Of a stretch of DNA of 64,000 nucleotides, positions 1 to 10,100 are shown one piece after another. A model generated the notes under the pieces. That model was not told the origin of the DNA, did no database searches, and saw nothing but the letters and a program-made list of their open reading frames with translations. The DNA is from an uncultured Eubacterium sp. (GTDB lineage: Bacteria; Bacillota; Clostridia; Lachnospirales; Lachnospiraceae). Where the stretch lies: positions 121,753 to 185,752 of the forward strand of contig CAJTZF010000003.1 of assembly GCA_910584245.1 (NCBI GenBank), read 5' to 3'. How positions within the stretch are numbered: position 1 is the first letter of the stretch; every line of letters begins with the position of its first letter. The translations under genes were made by a program, and so were the position numbers.

Positions 1-55
1 TTTTCTTTGTAAAATATGCATTATTTATGATTAGTTATAGTTTTTTCCTATAACC

Positions 56-105
56 AAAAAGGAAGGGCGCTGCACAACTCCATTTGTGCAACAACCCTTT
101 TCTTT
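56..105 (-). terminator. Intrinsic terminator closing the left-edge operon
   Basis: Read on the minus strand, an AAGGG/CCCTT outer stem and a TTGCACA/TGTGCAG-type inner stem (plus-strand arms TGCACAA at 71-77 and TTGTGCA at 84-90) are followed by TTCCTTTTTGG. It lies just after the stop of the small Cys-rich gene. The plus-strand reading also ends in CCCTTTTCTTT, so it may work in both directions. Bases 1-55 are AT-rich and show no gene. Confidence 0.75.
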
Positions 106-120
106 CCGCAAACACTCCAG

Positions 121-381
121 CTACCACTTCGGACTCACATGAGGACAATAACCTGTCTTACGGGCCGCCCGTACCGCCACATAGCAGCCGCACTGCCCAC
201 ATAACCCGCCCCGCAGCTCACGGCAGCCATCACAGAGGAGAAGCCGCTTTTCATACTCCTCCTCTGTGACCTTCTGCTCAGCCGGAATGTTTTCAATATA
301 ATCCTGGAGCTTGAGCAGCTCCTTTTCTACCATCTCTTTCGTCCACGCACATCTCGGGCACACCTTTTTTTGCTGTTCCAT
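121..381 (-). CDS. Small Cys-rich protein, DUF6171-like
   Basis: This 86-residue protein has two cysteine clusters: CPRC near residue 8 and a C-terminal set (LLLCDGC, then GGLCGQCGCYV and a late GYC). The spacing suggests a zinc ribbon or rubredoxin-like knuckle; a KEL/EEY helical region separates the halves. I match it tentatively to the DUF6171 family of Clostridia. The start is supported by GGGGAGGAAAAGGC just before ATG. It is the last gene of the minus-strand run, about 80 bases after the GH51 gene and directly before the terminator. Function is unknown; metal binding is inferred only from the cysteines. Confidence 0.7.
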   Translation of the reverse strand: MEQQKKVCPRCAWTKEMVEKELLKLQDYIENIPAEQKVTEEEYEKRLLLCDGCRELRGGLCGQCGCYVAVRAARKTGYCPHVSPKW

Positions 382-459
382 GCCTTTTCCTCCCCGTCTC
401 CTATCACGCTGCCCTGGCCCGCTGCGCTGGCACAGACAATCAAAAAAATGACATTCATC

Positions 460-1941
460 TTATTCCGCACGGAGAACGAGCGTGACAACGCTACAAGGCG
501 GCAGCACCGCACACAGCTCACCGTCTGCCAGCTGTGCCCCCTGGAAAGCAGATGGCACGACAACATCGTCCTTCTCAAATGAATTGAAATCATCCATTTT
601 TCCCGTTAATATTGTACCGGTCACAGCGTTATACCCACCTGTCACCGAAACGGCACATGAAATCTCATCTTCCAGCGACGCGTTCGCAAGTGTAATGGTG
701 AGCTCTCCTGTCTCATTGACCGAAGCGGAAGACGAAACGAGGGGAATCGTATATCCCTCGCACTCCTTCACCGGCACATCGAGGAAACAGTCCACAAGCG
801 TAGCATTCTGATGGCGCTTGTACATTTCAAAAACGTAATAAGTAGGTGTTTTCACGATCTTAGCGCCTTCGGTGAGCACAACCGCCTGGAGTACATTGAC
901 AACCTGGGCAATGTTCGCCATCGCAATCCGGTCACAGTGACGGTTAAATATATTTAAGTTCAATGCCGCTACGATCGCATCACGCATCGTATTTTGCTGG
1001 TAAAGGAATCCCGGGTTCGTTCCCTCTTCTACCTGGAACCACGTCCCCCACTCGTCCACAATAAGTTTCACTTTGTGTTCCGGGTCATACTTACTCATAA
1101 TTTCCAGATGCCGGCGGATCATCTCTTCTATCCGGAGCGTGCCCTCTACCGTCTCGTAATACTCTTTCTTATCAAATACAGTAGCCTTCGACTTCTCCTC
1201 CCAGCCGCCGGGCACCGTGTAATAATGCATACTGACTGCATCCGCATAACCGCTGCCGATGACGCTCATAAGCTTTTCCGTCCACTCATAATCATCCGCA
1301 TTCGGACCACAGGCAATTTTATACAGTTTGTTCTCACCATAGTTTTTACAGAAAGTCTGGAACCTGCGGTACGTATTGGCATAGTACTCCGGCGTCATAT
1401 TGCCGCCGCAGCCCCAGTTTTCGTTTCCTACTCCAAAGTACTTAATCCTCCACGGCTCCTTCCTGCCGTTTTCTACACGCAAGTTCGCCATCGGGGATTC
1501 GCCGTCAAACGTCATATATTCGATCCACTCGGACATTTCGCGCACCGTGCCGCTTCCGACGTTGCCATTTATGTACGGCTCGCACCCAAGCTGTCTGCAC
1601 AGCTCCAGAAACTCGTGCGTACCAAAACTGTTGTCCTCGACAACCCCGCCCCAGTTTGTATTCACCATACATTTGCGGCTTTCTTTCGGTCCGATTCCAT
1701 CCATCCAATGATATTCGTCGGCAAAGCACCCGCCCGGCCAGCGGAGCACCGGAATATCCAACTCCTTAAGCGCCTGGACAACATCGTTGCGCATTCCGTT
1801 TGTATTCGGTATTTCGGAGTCCTCGCCCACAAAAATCCCCTCGTAAATACAGCGTCCAAGGTGTTCTGAAAAATGCCCGTAAATCTCCTTATTGATTTTG
1901 CCAAGCTCCCGTTTGGAATTAATCCATCCTTCCACTTTCAT
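460..1941 (-). CDS. Alpha-L-arabinofuranosidase, GH51
   Basis: This enzyme removes terminal alpha-L-arabinofuranosyl groups from arabinoxylan or arabinan oligosaccharides. The 493-residue length fits GH51. The N-terminal IYGHFSEHLGRCIYEGIFVG block, the LRWPGGCFADEYHW segment, the acid/base motif GVGNENWG (Glu about 174) and the nucleophile in VDEWGTWF (Glu about 297) are all present. A C-terminal beta-sandwich follows (from about residue 385). There is no signal peptide, so it should act in the cytoplasm on imported oligosaccharides. AAGGAGGAAATAGAAA precedes the ATG. It lies 36 bases after the pyridoxal kinase gene, a metabolically unrelated neighbour. A GH10 xylanase is 47 kb away in this window. 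Confidence 0.95.
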   Translation of the reverse strand: MKVEGWINSKRELGKINKEIYGHFSEHLGRCIYEGIFVGEDSEIPNTNGMRNDVVQALKELDIPVLRWPGGCFADEYHWMDGIGPKESRKCMVNTNWGGVVEDNSFGTHEFLELCRQLGCEPYINGNVGSGTVREMSEWIEYMTFDGESPMANLRVENGRKEPWRIKYFGVGNENWGCGGNMTPEYYANTYRRFQTFCKNYGENKLYKIACGPNADDYEWTEKLMSVIGSGYADAVSMHYYTVPGGWEEKSKATVFDKKEYYETVEGTLRIEEMIRRHLEIMSKYDPEHKVKLIVDEWGTWFQVEEGTNPGFLYQQNTMRDAIVAALNLNIFNRHCDRIAMANIAQVVNVLQAVVLTEGAKIVKTPTYYVFEMYKRHQNATLVDCFLDVPVKECEGYTIPLVSSSASVNETGELTITLANASLEDEISCAVSVTGGYNAVTGTILTGKMDDFNSFEKDDVVVPSAFQGAQLADGELCAVLPPCSVVTLVLRAE

Positions 1942-1977
1942 TTTCTATTTCCTCCTTAATCTTTAATTTTCACTTCC

Positions 1978-2808
1978 TTACTTTAATTTATAAAGTACCT
2001 CCTCGAAGCAGACCCCGTCTGTCTCAGGTATATCCAGCTTTTCCGTCACAAGAATACAGTCGCGCACAAACGCAGCTGCCTTCCGCACGGACTCCTCAAA
2101 CCCTGCCCCGTTTACACAGTCCGCCGCAATAACGGCGGAAAAAATATCTCCGGTTCCCGAGCGCACCTTTCCCACCCGTTTTTGCCGGAGCAGACGCAGA
2201 TCGCCCGGTCTTTCACTAATTGCGTTCGTAATAAAGGAATCTGACGTCAGGCCCGATACGACAATTTTTCCCGCCCCCAGCTCCCTCAGCCGTTCCATTA
2301 TCCCATGCAGCTCACCCTTACTCCACCCGGAAGCCTTATAAGGCATGTCGGCGAGCATACATGCTTCTGTCACATTGGGGGTAAGAATGTCCGCATATTG
2401 CACAAGCTCCTTCATCTTATCACACATCTCCTCTGTATACGTCGGATATGCCTTTCCGTTTTCCCCCATAACCGGGTCAAGGATGACTTTCGTCCGCGCA
2501 TCACGAAACTGTCTGATAAACTCGCTCACAATATGGATTTGCGCCGCGGATCCGAGAAAACCGCTCGCAATTCCTTCAAACCGCAAACCAAGTTTCTTCC
2601 ACTCCTCCATAAACCGCGGCATGTGGGCAGTGTAATCCTCATAATAATACGACGGAAAGCCGGTGTGGTTCGAAAAAACAGCGGTCGGCAATACGCAGCC
2701 CTGTACTTTCATATGCGAAATAACAGGCAGGGAAACCGCCACCGAGCACCTTCCAAATCCTGATATATCATTGATAATTGCAATCTTTTTTTGCTTGTTA
2801 TGAGACAT
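1978..2808 (-). CDS. Pyridoxal/pyridoxamine kinase (PdxY/PdxK-like)
   Basis: This ribokinase-fold enzyme phosphorylates B6 vitamers in the salvage route to pyridoxal 5'-phosphate. Evidence: the N-terminal INDISGFGRCSVAVSLP block typical of pyridoxal kinases, LTPNVTEA in the middle, and the anion-hole motif SGTGDIFSA with its catalytic Asp near the C-terminus. I chose the ATG at 2808 (MSHNKQKKIAI, 276 residues), which has AGGA about 10 bases upstream; an earlier ATG at 2832 would overlap the end of the symporter gene and has no ribosome-binding site. Phosphomethylpyrimidine kinase (ThiD) is the main alternative, but the SGFGRCS motif favours pyridoxal kinase. Cotranscription with the symporter gene is likely. 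Confidence 0.88.
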   Translation of the reverse strand: MSHNKQKKIAIINDISGFGRCSVAVSLPVISHMKVQGCVLPTAVFSNHTGFPSYYYEDYTAHMPRFMEEWKKLGLRFEGIASGFLGSAAQIHIVSEFIRQFRDARTKVILDPVMGENGKAYPTYTEEMCDKMKELVQYADILTPNVTEACMLADMPYKASGWSKGELHGIMERLRELGAGKIVVSGLTSDSFITNAISERPGDLRLLRQKRVGKVRSGTGDIFSAVIAADCVNGAGFEESVRKAAAFVRDCILVTEKLDIPETDGVCFEEVLYKLK

Positions 2809-2821
2809 GCGCCATCCATTC

Positions 2822-4237
2822 CTATCTATCATTTTTATTCTTTTTAAAAAATACCCTCGTTTCCTTTACCACGACGCCACTAAGGGCAAACAGCGCAATC
2901 ATATTGGGCAGCGCCATCAGGCCGTTAAAAATATCGGCGATGGTCCACACAGCCGCCACCGTCATATAGGGGCCGGTAAAAACAGCGAGTATGTACAGCC
3001 ACCGGTAAATCTTAACGGCTCTTTTGCTGCCGGAGAGATATTCCAGGCAGCGCTCCGAATAATAATCCCAGCCAAGTATTGTAGTAAATGCAAAAAACAC
3101 AAGACACATCATAAGAATAAATGCGGAAACCTCATTGGGAATCGGAAGTCCGTTCTGAAACGCATAAGTCGTCACCTGGACACCCTCCAGCCCCTCTACC
3201 TGCCACGCCCCTGTAAGAACGATGGAAAGCCCGGTCATCGTACAAATCACAATTGTGTCAATAAACGTTCCCGTCATGGAAACCAGTCCCTGGCGCACCG
3301 GCTCGTTCGTCTTCGCCGCCGCTGCCGCAATCGGGGCGGAGCCGAGTCCCGCCTCATTGGAAAAAATACCCCGGGCAACTCCCTTCTGCATAGCGATTAT
3401 CATACTTCCCACAACGCCGCCTGTGACAGCCGACGGGTGGAACGCACCTTTCACAATGTGAACAAACGCAGCCGGAATCCTTTGTACATTGCAAACAAGC
3501 AGCACTACGCATACGAGTACATACAAAACTGCCATAGCCGGCACAACGACCTGGGATACGTGGGCAATCCGCTGAATACCCCCAATTACAACAAGCGCCA
3601 CACAGAGGGCCAGCACAAGGGACGAAAGAACTACCGTCCAGGAATAGCTCGTTCCCAGAAACGGCAGGTCTACCATATAGCTGTCATTCGGATCAAAAAA
3701 GTCTTTGATCGCAGAGGCAATTCCATTTACCTGGGAAAATGTCCCAATTCCAAACAACCCGACGCACACGCCAAAAAAAGCAAAAATCCTGGCGAGAAAT
3801 TTCCATTTTTGTCCCATTCCCTGCTCAATATAGTAAAAGGGGCCGCCAAGAACATGATTTTCTTTGTCCACAACCCGAAACTTTACTGCAAGAAGTCCCT
3901 CTGCATATTTTGTCGCCATGCCAAAAAAGGCGGCTACCAGCATCCAGAACAGCGCTCCCGGGCCGCCCGCGCAGATCGCTGTCGCCACACCTACGATATT
4001 TCCGGTACCAATCGTCGCTGACAAGGCGGTGCAGAGCGCGGCAAACGAAGTAACTTCCCCCTCACCGCCCTCTTCATTGCGCACCATCCATTTCAGCGCC
4101 AGCGGCAGCCTGCGGAGCTGCATCAAACCGAGACGGCAGGTTAAATACACCCCGCCTGTCAAAATTAGCACCATAAGCGGAGCGCCCCACAAAAAATCAT
4201 CCAGCTTCGTAAGAATTCCATTTATTTCTTCCAACAT
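2822..4237 (-). CDS. Alanine/glycine:cation symporter (AGCS family)
   Basis: This is an inner-membrane Na+ (or H+) coupled importer for alanine or glycine. The 471-residue length and about ten hydrophobic segments fit AGCS. Family blocks seen include GGVYLTCRLGLMQLRRLP near the N-terminus, CTALSATIGTGNIVGVATAI around residue 70, a GPFYYIEQGMG segment around 150, and GIFSNEAGLGSAPIAAAAAK around 290, the conserved region before the substrate site. The gene follows trkH by 18 bases and is followed at once by the pyridoxal kinase gene. Substrate choice among Ala, Gly and D-Ala cannot be read from the sequence. Confidence 0.93.
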   Translation of the reverse strand: MLEEINGILTKLDDFLWGAPLMVLILTGGVYLTCRLGLMQLRRLPLALKWMVRNEEGGEGEVTSFAALCTALSATIGTGNIVGVATAICAGGPGALFWMLVAAFFGMATKYAEGLLAVKFRVVDKENHVLGGPFYYIEQGMGQKWKFLARIFAFFGVCVGLFGIGTFSQVNGIASAIKDFFDPNDSYMVDLPFLGTSYSWTVVLSSLVLALCVALVVIGGIQRIAHVSQVVVPAMAVLYVLVCVVLLVCNVQRIPAAFVHIVKGAFHPSAVTGGVVGSMIIAMQKGVARGIFSNEAGLGSAPIAAAAAKTNEPVRQGLVSMTGTFIDTIVICTMTGLSIVLTGAWQVEGLEGVQVTTYAFQNGLPIPNEVSAFILMMCLVFFAFTTILGWDYYSERCLEYLSGSKRAVKIYRWLYILAVFTGPYMTVAAVWTIADIFNGLMALPNMIALFALSGVVVKETRVFFKKNKNDR

Positions 4238-4255
4238 ATTCCATCTACCTCGACC

Positions 4256-5695
4256 TTATTTTTTCCAAGTGCTCGGCGATAACAGCAGTAAAATAGGGAA
4301 CAATTCCAGCCTCCCCGCGATCATATCAAAAATCATCACCATTTTGGACAGCGGCGAAAAGATTGAAAAATTCGCCATCGGCCCGGCATCGTGAAACCCT
4401 GGGCCTATGTTGTTTATCGTGGCAGCCACCCCTGAAAAATTCGTCGTAAAATCAAACCCATCGAGGCTGACAATGAGCACAGAGGCTGAAAACACAACTA
4501 AATAGGCCACGAGGAACACATTGACTGAGCGCACGACCTCATGTTCTACCTTCCTGCCATCTACCGAAATCTTATATATATTTCTCGGATGAATCATCAC
4601 CTTTAATTCCTTAATAAACGTCTTTGCCCAAATAATCATACGGGAAACTTTCATACCGCCGCCGGTGCTGCCCGCACAGGCCCCCACGAACATAAGAAGC
4701 AGCAAAATCATTTTCGAAAACTCCGGCCACCGGTCAAAATCTACCGTAGAAAATCCTGTCGTCGTCATGATTGATGCCACCTGGAAAGCGGCGTGACGCA
4801 CGGCTTCCAAACCACTGCCGAACATGCCGCGGATGTTAATGCTGATCGCGGCGATCGACACGAGAATAATACCAAAATATGCGCGGATCTCAGACATAAG
4901 AAGCGCGTCCCGCCAGCGCCTCGCAAAAATAATCAAATAGTAAAAGGTAAAATTGACGCCAAACGCTATCATAAATACGGTGACAACAACTTGTATGTAA
5001 GGGGAAAAACTGGCAAGGCTGTCGTTGTAAATGCCAAACCCGCCCGTTCCTGCCGTGCCAAACGTAGTTGTCACCGCATCATACAAGCTCATCCTGCCGG
5101 CGAGAAGAAACAAAATTTCAATCATAGACAGTACGATGTACATGCCATAAAGAAGCTTCGCCGTCGATTTCACCCGGGGCACAAGCTTCCCAACAGAAGG
5201 CCCCGGACTCTCCGCTTTCATCAAATACATATTTCTGCCGTCGGCAAGCGGTACGACTGCCATCATAAACACAAGAACTCCCATACCGCCGATCCAGTGG
5301 GTAAACGTCCTCCAAAAATTCACACACTTTGACATATCTTCTACACTGCCCAGTATGGTCGCCCCCGTCGTCGTAAATCCGGAAGCTGTCTCGAACAGGG
5401 CGTCGACATAAAAAGGAATCGCCCCTGACATAACAAACGGCAGGGCGCCAAATATACTGAGCAAAAACCAGCTGAGCGCCACGATAACAAATCCTTCTCT
5501 GGCGTAAAGCGACTTGCTCTTCGGCTTAAATCTCGTAATGACAAACCCGGTAACAAGGCATACCAGCGCCGTCAGCGCAAAATATACCGCATCCTCTTCC
5601 CTGTATATGGCTCCCACGAGACATGGCAGCATAAGGAAAATGCCCTCAAAATTCAAAAGCCATCCCAGCATGTAAATGATAACTCTATAATTCAT
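4256..5695 (-). CDS. trkH: Potassium uptake protein TrkH/KtrB family
   Basis: This is the pore-forming subunit of a Trk/Ktr potassium uptake system. The 479 residues hold four M1-P-M2-like repeats; pore-loop sequences with the selectivity-filter glycines are visible (SGFTTTGAT near 105, TAGTGGFGIY near 215, TTTGFST near 315, NNIGPG near 430), and the GACAGSTGGGMK block follows the third. It needs a cytosolic RCK subunit, and trkA lies immediately upstream (13-base gap), so the two are almost certainly one operon. AAGGGATGCGAAG precedes the ATG. The C-terminus LLLSPSTWKK is the usual family ending, so the gene is complete. Confidence 0.95.
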   Translation of the reverse strand: MNYRVIIYMLGWLLNFEGIFLMLPCLVGAIYREEDAVYFALTALVCLVTGFVITRFKPKSKSLYAREGFVIVALSWFLLSIFGALPFVMSGAIPFYVDALFETASGFTTTGATILGSVEDMSKCVNFWRTFTHWIGGMGVLVFMMAVVPLADGRNMYLMKAESPGPSVGKLVPRVKSTAKLLYGMYIVLSMIEILFLLAGRMSLYDAVTTTFGTAGTGGFGIYNDSLASFSPYIQVVVTVFMIAFGVNFTFYYLIIFARRWRDALLMSEIRAYFGIILVSIAAISINIRGMFGSGLEAVRHAAFQVASIMTTTGFSTVDFDRWPEFSKMILLLLMFVGACAGSTGGGMKVSRMIIWAKTFIKELKVMIHPRNIYKISVDGRKVEHEVVRSVNVFLVAYLVVFSASVLIVSLDGFDFTTNFSGVAATINNIGPGFHDAGPMANFSIFSPLSKMVMIFDMIAGRLELFPILLLLSPSTWKK

Positions 5696-5708
5696 CTTCG
5701 CATCCCTT

Positions 5709-7073
5709 TCACTGCTTCACGCGGATCACATCATGAATATCTTTCAATCCAAGTGTCGTCGTCACAATCACAACCGAATCACCGACCCGCATCGTATCCT
5801 TTCCTCTGGGAATAATAATATTCCTTCCGCGGATAATGCACGCCACAATGGTATTTTCCTTGATTTGAAGATCTTCCAGCAAAATACCGGAGAGCTCCGA
5901 ATTTTTATTTACGACAAACTCCAGCGCCTCGGCTTTTTCATCCAAAATACGGTACATCGTCTCCACATTGCATCCGATGGAGTTTTTCTTTCCGCGCACA
6001 AATTGTAAAATGTGCTGGGCTGTAATTTTTTTAGGATATACCGTAGTATCCAGATCAAGCTCACGGATAATCTGGTCGAAATCCATCCGGTTGATTTTCG
6101 TAGCAATCTTTCCATCCGTCTGGCTCCGCGCAAAGAGGGAAAGCATGACATTTTCCTCGTCAATATCAGTAAGCGCCACAAACGCCTCCGCCTGTCCGAC
6201 GCCCTCTTCAATCAGAACACTCTGCTCCGCACCGTCCGCATGGATAATCTGAGCCTTCGGGAGAAGCTCTGACAAAATCTCACATCTCTGCTCATCCCGT
6301 TCTACCAGCTTTACTCCGATTCCCATCGGAAGCAGCAGTTTTGCCAGATAATACGCCGTCTCGCCTCCGCCGACAATCATCGTATCTTTTACCTGGTGCG
6401 TGTCAATACCAATCTTTTTGAAAAAATAACTGGCCTTTCTCGGTTCTGCCAGAATAGATACGAGATCTTTTTCATGAAGCCGGAAATCGCCTTTTGGTAT
6501 ATATATATTTCCGCCGCGCTCCACAGCGCAGACCAAAACGTCTGCGCCGAGCTGGGGAGCAATGTTCATGACGAGCATGTCACTCAGTTTTGATTCCGAC
6601 GGCACCCGGAATTTCAACATCTCCACTTTTCCCTTTGCAAACGTGTTGATCTTGATCGCCGACGGAAACCGCAGAACTTTTGCAATCTCCCGCGCCGCCG
6701 CATACTCCGGGTTGATCGTCATAGCAAGGCCCAGCGATTCTTTCACAAAATCAATCTCCGCACTGTACTCCGGATTGCGGACTCTGGCTATCGTCTGGCA
6801 ATTGCCCGCCCGTTTGGCGATCAGGCAACAGAGAAGGTTCAATTCATCCGAACCGGTCACTGCTATGAGTATATCTGCCTTTTCAATACCCGCTTCCATC
6901 TGTGTCTTATAGCTGGCTCCATTACCCGCCACGCCCATCACATCGTATTTATTGGAAATCTCCTCTACCACAGCATATCTGCGGTCAATCACCGTTACTT
7001 CGTTGTCCTCTTTGTTTAATTCCTCGGCCAGTGTCCTTCCTACCCGGCCGCACCCAACAATAATTATCTTCAT
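5709..7073 (-). CDS. trkA: Trk potassium uptake regulator TrkA
   Basis: This is the cytosolic nucleotide-binding gate of the Trk channel. It carries two RCK modules, each with a Rossmann-type N domain: IIIVGCGRVGRTLAEEL at residue 3 and TMIVGGGETAYYLAKLL near 230. Each is followed by a C-terminal RCK_C subdomain ending in short beta strands (DLVSILAE and GDSVVIVTT). I prefer the ATG at 7073 (MKIIIVGCG, 454 residues), the standard family start; the open frame runs back to 7145 but that part overlaps the predicted promoter and would add a non-family leader. It is the first gene of the minus-strand run with trkH downstream. Confidence 0.94.
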   Translation of the reverse strand: MKIIIVGCGRVGRTLAEELNKEDNEVTVIDRRYAVVEEISNKYDVMGVAGNGASYKTQMEAGIEKADILIAVTGSDELNLLCCLIAKRAGNCQTIARVRNPEYSAEIDFVKESLGLAMTINPEYAAAREIAKVLRFPSAIKINTFAKGKVEMLKFRVPSESKLSDMLVMNIAPQLGADVLVCAVERGGNIYIPKGDFRLHEKDLVSILAEPRKASYFFKKIGIDTHQVKDTMIVGGGETAYYLAKLLLPMGIGVKLVERDEQRCEILSELLPKAQIIHADGAEQSVLIEEGVGQAEAFVALTDIDEENVMLSLFARSQTDGKIATKINRMDFDQIIRELDLDTTVYPKKITAQHILQFVRGKKNSIGCNVETMYRILDEKAEALEFVVNKNSELSGILLEDLQIKENTIVACIIRGRNIIIPRGKDTMRVGDSVVIVTTTLGLKDIHDVIRVKQ

Positions 7074-7116
7074 CTTTCTTTTTATCTCCATTCGTCGGTA
7101 ACAAATCCACGGTAAT

Positions 7117-7145
7117 AACGTAACACAATATGGACGAAAAGTCAA
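7117..7145 (-). promoter_or_regulatory. Putative sigma-A promoter for trkA-trkH
   Basis: On the minus strand TTGACT (7140-7145) and TACGTT (7117-7122) are 17 bases apart. The -35 box is good and the -10 box is weak. The -35 overlaps the stop codon of the helicase gene, and the trkA start at 7073 lies about 45 bases downstream. Confidence 0.4.
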
Positions 7146-10100
7146 TTATCTTCAAAAAGCCCCAGCAGCTCCTCTTTTGAAAGCTCCGCCACCGACACCC
7201 CTTCCGCTGAAATGACCTTTTCCGCCAGGTTCTGCTTTTCGTTCTGCATATTCAAAATACGGTCTTCGATTGTCCCCTTCGCAATCAGCTTATATACCGT
7301 GACTTCTTTCTCCTGCCCGATCCGGTGCGTGCGGTCTGTCGCCTGGTTCTGCGCCGCCACATTCCACCAGGGATCATAGTGGATTACGACGTCAGCCGCC
7401 GTGAGGTTCAAGCCGGTTCCCCCCGCTTTCAGCGATATCAGGCACACATCTGCCCTGCCGCCCTGGAACCGCTCCACGATCTTCCGGCGCTCCTTTTTGT
7501 CCGTACTCCCGGTCAGTACGAACAGGCGGAGTTTTTGTTTGCGTATCCGCTGTTCCAGAATATGAAGCATCGACGTAAATTGTGAAAACACGAGAACTTT
7601 ATGTCCTCCCTCCACTGCATTGGAAATGACCTCCATACACGTTTCCAATTTTGCCGACCCCGCCTCATAATTTTCATACAACAAAGATGGATCACAACAG
7701 ATCTGGCGCAGCTTCAAAATCTCTGACAAAATTTCGATTTTGTTCTCCCTCACCTCACGGTCCGATTTTTGTTTCAGGTTCATTAAAATATTTTTCTCGA
7801 CGGCCCGGTACAGCTGTTCCTGATCCTTGTCAAACTTTGTATAAACGACCTCCTCAATTTTATCCGGCAGATCGTACAGCACATCCTTTTTCAGCCTTCG
7901 CAGCAAAAACGGTGCAATCATCCGCTGCAGGCGCTTCAAGGCATTGTCTGCGACCTCCTCCGTCCCCAGCAGAATTTTCTCTTCAAACGTTTCCTTAAAA
8001 TGTTTATACCGGTTCAAGTATCCCGGCAGAACATAGTCAAATATACTCCAGAGTTCACTCAGGCGATTCTCAATGGGCGTTCCCGTAAGGGCAAAACGAA
8101 CCCGGCTTTCCACGGATTTAACGGCCCTGGATATTTGTGTGGAGGGATTCTTGATATACTGCGCCTCATCTATAATCTCACAGTCAAACCTCCTGCCCTT
8201 ATACTGTTTGATATCCCTTCTAAGCAAATCATATGAAGTAATCACCACATCATAAGATTTATAATCCTTCAACAGCTCCTCCCTCTCATCGGCGCTGCCC
8301 ACGAGCAGGCACACGCGGAGGGACGGAGCAAATTTCTGGATTTCCGCCTCCCAGTTATAAACAAGGGACGCCGGGCACACGATTAGATTCGGCTTCTCCT
8401 TGTACCCGCACAGAAAAGCAATCATCTGGATTGTTTTTCCCAGTCCCATATCATCTGCGAGCACCCCTCCAAACCCAAATTCAGCCAGCGAACATGCCCA
8501 GGAATATCCCTGCATCTGGTATTCCCGCAGCTCACCCCGGAATATCCCCGGCTTCTCATTATTCCGGGTAAGCTTCTCATCCATGTGCTCGATTAGCGTT
8601 TGATAGGATTTGTCACACCGGACGCGGATCATTTTCGCATTTTCCCTCATAAGGGAATCTACATATATTGAGTGGTACAGAGGCACAAGCGCTCCTCCGC
8701 TCTCTAGCTGTCTTTTAGACAGTTGAAGATCCTCCTGCATATCCGACAAAATATCTACCCCGCTTGATACCAGATTCAGCAGTTCACCCGATTTCAGCCG
8801 GAAATATTTCCGCTTCTGCTGGTAGGCCTGCAAAACGTCATGCAGCTCATCAACCGACATGCCGGACACATCCCATGATATGCGCAACAGGTTCCACTGG
8901 GTGGACATTCCTACCGACACCGATAGTTTTCCCGTAACCCGGATCTTGCGGAACGCTTCCGATACGTATACCTCCGCCAGTCCCTCCAGCTGCCGTATTC
9001 CATACTCTACGAGCTCAGCCAGACGGTCGTCGTCTTCCCGCAGCAAATACCGGCTTCCATCCTCCGTCTTTTCTGGAAAATAGCGGTCTAAAAGCGTGCG
9101 TATTTCATATTCGATGCGAACATCCCGGTACGTCTGCCCCACTTCCGCCATCTCAGAAAATTCATGTTCCTTCTCACCGTAAATAGCCGTTGCACGGCAC
9201 ATTACCTCATTGTGTTCCGTCAGGTCGAGATATAGCTTGTACACCCCTTCTTCCGCCATATAGTCAGAAAAATCCACTCCCTCAATGTGCAAATCCGTAT
9301 ATTTCTCCATTACAGGAAGCAGTGTGGACGCAAAAGAAGCAAAGTCCTTTTCATATAGTTCGTAATGCTGCGGGCTTTTCAGGGAATGGTAAAGATAATA
9401 GTCCTCCCCTCTCTCTGCCCTCGTCATATTGGCCGCCATCATTTTCAAAAGCCCTCTCATCCTGGCGCAATACCCGTCCGAACAAATATAAATACAGTCC
9501 TTCCAGAAGATATAGTTATGTCTCGTTCCCTCCAAAAGAAATATCTTTGCCGTTTCAATCCTCGCCGGTTTCCCCTCCGCTTTCCTCTTAACCATCACTG
9601 GAAGATGTGGATCCCCGTAGCACACGGGCACTTCTTTTCTACTCGCCATGAGCGGGTGGTCGACAAAGATTTCCTTCCCCGCATACAGCTCCATAACCTC
9701 GTCCAGCATACCGGCATCCAGCCTAAGATTCTTGCTTTCATTCCGGTACATACGGTGGCGGCTCTGATAAAAAATAGTAGGAAAATCTACCCGGAGCAAA
9801 AATGATATAAATGGCAGCGACTCTTTTGTAAAGGAACTCTGCATATGTATAAATTCAAGATTTTTTCCATAAGATACATTGTTTTGCTCCCGTATATTCT
9901 GCACTAGCTCCTTTATGCTCTTTATGACATACATCTGTTTCCGCCCGATCCGCAATGAGATCTCCTCTGCGTCGGCAAAAAGATGCAGCGTCACCTCCAG
10001 TTTAACATCACCGTGGGATATTTCCTGGCAAAACTGGTTCCTATCTTGTAATATCAGCTCAGTCATAACATCCAGCAGCTCTTGAGAGCTTTTCTTTGGC

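Noticed and set aside
994..1869. Plus-strand open frame of 291 codons opposite the GH51 gene
   Set aside because: Antisense shadow of a conserved glycosidase; no start signal and no recognisable domain.
2807..4021. Long plus-strand open frame (404 codons) opposite the alanine symporter gene
   Set aside because: It lacks a ribosome-binding site and family motifs, is rich in His/Arg/Asn as expected from the antisense of a membrane protein, and the minus-strand gene is unmistakable.
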